A stretch of 7,714 bases of DNA, from contig DAOWIC010000192.1 in NCBI GenBank assembly GCA_030641085.1, forward strand, positions 1-7,714. The letters are read 5' to 3'. Below the pieces are notes generated by a model. That model did not search any database and was not told where the DNA came from. It saw nothing but the letters and a program-made list of their open reading frames with translations. Below are positions 5,669 to 7,714 of the stretch, in pieces. The DNA is from Calditrichota bacterium. Lineage in GTDB: Bacteria; Zixibacteria; MSB-5A5; GN15; FEB-12. The number at the start of each line of letters is the position of its first letter. Position 1 is the stretch's first letter. The position numbers and the translations under genes were made by a program.

Positions 5669-6673
5669 ATGCAAATCAAATGCTTGGCGGCAATGAAGGA
5701 AAAGGGACCACTGGAGGATTTTCAGTATGATCCGCAGCCACTCGGACCATACGATGTCGAAGTCGCCATCAGTCACTGCGGAATCTGCCACAGCGATATC
5801 AACATGATCGATAACGACTGGGGCATGAGCGCTTTTCCGCAGGTGCCCGGTCATGAGATAGTCGGCACCGTGACTGCAACCGGGATGAGCGTCGTCAACC
5901 TGGAGGAAGGCCAGCGGGTGGGCATCGGCTGGCAATGCGGCGCCTGCCTTGAATGCGAGCAGTGCGCCACCGGCAACGATAACCTCTGCGGCGAGAGTCG
6001 GGCGACCTGTGTGGGCAACCACGGCGGGTTTGCCGAGCGGATCAGAGTCGACAGCCGCTACGTCTTCCCGCTACCGGAGAAGCTCGCCGGTGAAAACGCC
6101 GCGCCGCTTCTCTGCGGCGGGACAACCGTCTTTTCGTCGCTCAGAAACTTCGGTGTCACGCCCGGCATGAAAGTCGGCGTGGTGGGTATCGGCGGCCTTG
6201 GACATCTGGCGCTACAGTTCAGCCGCGCCTGGGGCTGCGAAGTGACCGCCTTTTCGTCAACCGGCGCCAAAGAGAAAGAGGCGCACAAATTCGGCGCGCA
6301 CAAATTCGTATCGAGCGAGGAAAAAGAGTCGCTGGATAGTATGGCCGGGTCGCTTGACTTCATTATCTCCGCCTCGCCGGCCACGCTGGACTGGGCCACC
6401 TATCTGAATATCCTCAAGCCGAAGGGGATACTTTGCGTTGTCGGGGGGGTGCTGGAACCGATGGCCATTCCGGCTTTCGGACTGATCATGGGCCAGAAAT
6501 CGGTCTGCGGCAGCCTGATCGGCAGCCGGGCGGCTATTCGCGAGATGCTCGATTTTGCGGCCCGTCACGGGATCGAGGCCAAGACCGAGGTGACGTCGAT
6601 GAAAAAAGCGAACGAGGCGGTGGACAGAGTGCGCAAAGGCGCAGCGCGATACCGGATGGTGCTGAAAAACTGA
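5669..6673 (+). CDS. zinc-dependent alcohol dehydrogenase, CAD/YahK type, probably NADPH-dependent
   Basis: A medium-chain (MDR) zinc alcohol dehydrogenase of the cinnamyl-alcohol-dehydrogenase group, which reversibly reduces aldehydes to alcohols. Catalytic zinc residues are visible: Cys40 in GICHSD, His62-Glu63 in PGHE, and Cys149 in LLCGG. The structural zinc knuckle is Cys93, Cys96, Cys99 and Cys107 (C-x2-C-x2-C-x7-C). An extra Cys90 lies just before it. The Rossmann motif GIGGLGHLA (173-181) is followed after the second strand by FSSTGAKEKEA (195-205). The Ser-Ser-Thr there, in place of an acidic residue, is the usual sign of NADPH preference. At 334 residues it is slightly short for the group (about 340-360) but complete at both ends. 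It converges on the AbfD-like gene. Substrate is unknown; members act on cinnamyl, aliphatic and semialdehyde compounds. Confidence 0.92.
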   Translation: MQIKCLAAMKEKGPLEDFQYDPQPLGPYDVEVAISHCGICHSDINMIDNDWGMSAFPQVPGHEIVGTVTATGMSVVNLEEGQRVGIGWQCGACLECEQCATGNDNLCGESRATCVGNHGGFAERIRVDSRYVFPLPEKLAGENAAPLLCGGTTVFSSLRNFGVTPGMKVGVVGIGGLGHLALQFSRAWGCEVTAFSSTGAKEKEAHKFGAHKFVSSEEKESLDSMAGSLDFIISASPATLDWATYLNILKPKGILCVVGGVLEPMAIPAFGLIMGQKSVCGSLIGSRAAIREMLDFAARHGIEAKTEVTSMKKANEAVDRVRKGAARYRMVLKN

Positions 6674-6758
6674 CTCCAGCGCATTAAACGACTGCAGACC
6701 AAAGGCCACCTGATGCGACTTCAAACGCCGTATCACGTGGCCTTACATTTTGAACGGC

Positions 6759-6787
6759 AAGGGTTCCCTCCCCCCCCGGGAACCCTT
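6759..6787. terminator. hairpin between convergent genes, candidate bidirectional terminator
   Basis: A perfect 10-bp inverted repeat (AAGGGTTCCC at 6759-6768, GGGAACCCTT at 6778-6787) encloses a loop made of T and eight consecutive Cs (6770-6777). It lies between two gene ends, 86 bases after one stop and 20 bases after the other. The T tract is short on both strands, so it may work as a weak or shared terminator. Confidence 0.55.
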
Positions 6788-6806
6788 TCCATGGACCTAA
6801 TAGCCC

Positions 6807-7714
6807 TTACCTTTTCTTCTGCGGTTCCGGTATCTCCTCGGAGATTCCGGCCAGCCGACGCGCTACCTCGACCTTGCTTTCGAGATTGGCGAACGCCCTG
6901 ATAAACAGCTTGGCGCCGTCGGGCGAACCACCGCCGTGCATACAGCCGGGAACACCGCCGCCAATAGTGCACCATTCGACGAGACGCGCCGCCCGGGCAC
7001 GCGCCTCCGCCGAATGGACAGCTTTGATATATTTCTGGATCAGGTGTCCGTATTTTTTAGACTGGAAGTCCTTGTACGACGGCAGACAACCGGTTTCGGC
7101 AATGCCGCCTGCAATATCCTGCGCCAGCACCGAGGTATCATACGGCAGCGTGGCCACATACACCTTGTTGACATTCGCCAGCAGCGGATCACAAAGCCAG
7201 GCGCCGCTGTCATGCTGTTTGCCGCGCGCGGCGGCGGCGATCCCCATGCCGAATGTCGTCTCGTTGTTGATGTGCATTTTGATCAGCTTGTCGTTGAATA
7301 CCTTCGATGACAGGCCGTTGGTGCGCGCGGTCAGGATGGCCGAACCGATTTTAATATCTCCCTGCCCGGCGACACAGGCGCCGATAGCGGAGCGATACGG
7401 CAAAACGAAATAGCCGACAGTCGAGCCGGTGTATTTATACTCCCCACACATGAAGACCCGCTCGTTCGGGATGAAGACATCCTCAAACAGCAGATATGAC
7501 TGAGTGATTCCGCCCTCAGCGACCGGGTTGTCGAATCCTTCTTCTTCGTCGCGGGTGTCGCTCGGGTGGCGGGTTTCGACAATCGTCAGGCCCTCGGTAT
7601 CGCGCGGAATGACAAACGAGATAGCACAATCGGCGCTGTCCTCTTTGTAGCCGCTGCCGGGGATAACAAAGATTTCGCTGGCGGCTGCGACACCGCAGAT
7701 CATGAGCTTCGCAC
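6807..7714 (-). CDS. 4-hydroxybutyryl-CoA dehydratase (AbfD)/HpaB-family protein, N-terminus outside the window
   Basis: The C-terminal 301 or so residues of a flavoprotein of the 4-hydroxybutyryl-CoA dehydratase/vinylacetyl-CoA isomerase family (acyl-CoA dehydrogenase-like fold, FAD plus [4Fe-4S]). The frame stays open to the window edge (A-K-L before the first Met at 7703), and the typical 'GAK.hItGa..shEi' region starts here, so that Met is internal. Family signatures in order, numbered from it: SEIFVIP (9-15), DVFIPNERVFMCGEYKY (75-91), GACVAGQGDIKIG (108-120), SGAWLCDPLLANVNK (166-180), LAQDIAGG (193-200), MHGGGSPDGAK (255-265). The true enzyme makes crotonyl-CoA from 4-hydroxybutyryl-CoA in aminobutyrate fermentation and in archaeal CO2 fixation. 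Several catalytic positions differ: Tyr103 for the His ligand, Ile107 for the Tyr, Val111 for the Lys, Gly253 for the late Glu; Cys110 is kept. The reaction may therefore differ. Confidence 0.85.
   Translation of the reverse strand, partial: AKLMICGVAAASEIFVIPGSGYKEDSADCAISFVIPRDTEGLTIVETRHPSDTRDEEEGFDNPVAEGGITQSYLLFEDVFIPNERVFMCGEYKYTGSTVGYFVLPYRSAIGACVAGQGDIKIGSAILTARTNGLSSKVFNDKLIKMHINNETTFGMGIAAAARGKQHDSGAWLCDPLLANVNKVYVATLPYDTSVLAQDIAGGIAETGCLPSYKDFQSKKYGHLIQKYIKAVHSAEARARAARLVEWCTIGGGVPGCMHGGGSPDGAKLFIRAFANLESKVEVARRLAGISEEIPEPQKKR

Noticed and set aside
6257..6736. 159-codon open frame on the - strand
   Set aside because: It is antisense to the C-terminal half of the zinc alcohol dehydrogenase, with no recognisable motifs.
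6829..6849. Candidate inverted repeat CCGGTATCTCC / GGAGATTCCGG near the end of the AbfD-like gene
   Set aside because: It is inside the coding sequence (Glu-Ile-Pro-Glu-Pro region), the arms have mismatches, and no T tract follows.
6874..7413. 179-codon open frame on the + strand
   Set aside because: It is opposite the AbfD-like gene, which has clear family signatures throughout. The product is Ala/Ser/Pro-rich with no motif.
7701..7703. ATG at 7703 (- strand) as the start of the AbfD-like gene
   Set aside because: The frame is open to the window edge and the residues before it (A-K-L) continue a conserved internal family motif. The family is about 490 residues long, so roughly 190 N-terminal residues must lie outside.

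Overview
The window is a moderately GC-rich bacterial chromosome segment, densely packed with genes, most of them on the + strand. Its gene content suggests a Gram-negative, non-Firmicutes bacterium. The methionyl-tRNA formyltransferase carries the 'AFRILP ... SLLPRYRGAAPINWA' signature I associate with Bacteroidetes/Chlorobi-type (FCB group) enzymes. A GerW/YtfJ-family protein and an exported Ni-superoxide dismutase lie alongside it. A lineage near the FCB superphylum (for example Zixibacteria-like) is my best guess, but this is inference from family resemblance and not proven.

Layout, left to right. (1) 1-87: possibly the end of an upstream gene. (2) 68-484: a GerW/YtfJ-family protein, closed by a strong intrinsic terminator. 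(3) 669-1139: a nickel superoxide dismutase (SodN) with an N-terminal Sec signal peptide. (4) A near-consensus sigma70-type promoter (1196-1224) and a leader of about 140 nt, then a four-gene cluster yajC - def - fmt - rng (1369-4774). It encodes a Sec translocon accessory protein, peptide deformylase, Met-tRNA formyltransferase and ribonuclease G, and ends at a textbook terminator (4811-4847). (5) 4914-5549: a stand-alone CYTH (triphosphate tunnel) protein with a -10-like box so close to its ATG that the mRNA may be leaderless. (6) 5669-6673: a zinc-dependent, probably NADPH-using alcohol/aldehyde reductase of the CAD/YahK type. (7) 6807-7714, - strand and running off the right edge: a homologue of 4-hydroxybutyryl-CoA dehydratase (AbfD) in which several cluster-ligand and catalytic positions look substituted. 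Genes 6 and 7 converge on a hairpin at 6759-6787.

How the genes fit together. def and fmt are the two halves of the N-formylmethionine cycle: Fmt adds the formyl group to initiator tRNA and Def removes it from nascent proteins. RNase G matures and degrades RNA, and YajC supports protein export, so the central operon is a housekeeping translation/export/RNA unit. The flanking genes are separate transcription units. The two observations most worth following are the exported Ni-SOD, whose predicted signal-peptidase cleavage would directly expose the nickel-binding His1, and the AbfD-like protein with an apparently altered active site. I saw no CRISPR array, tRNA, rRNA, transposon or other mobile element, and no gene-free stretch longer than about 230 bases.
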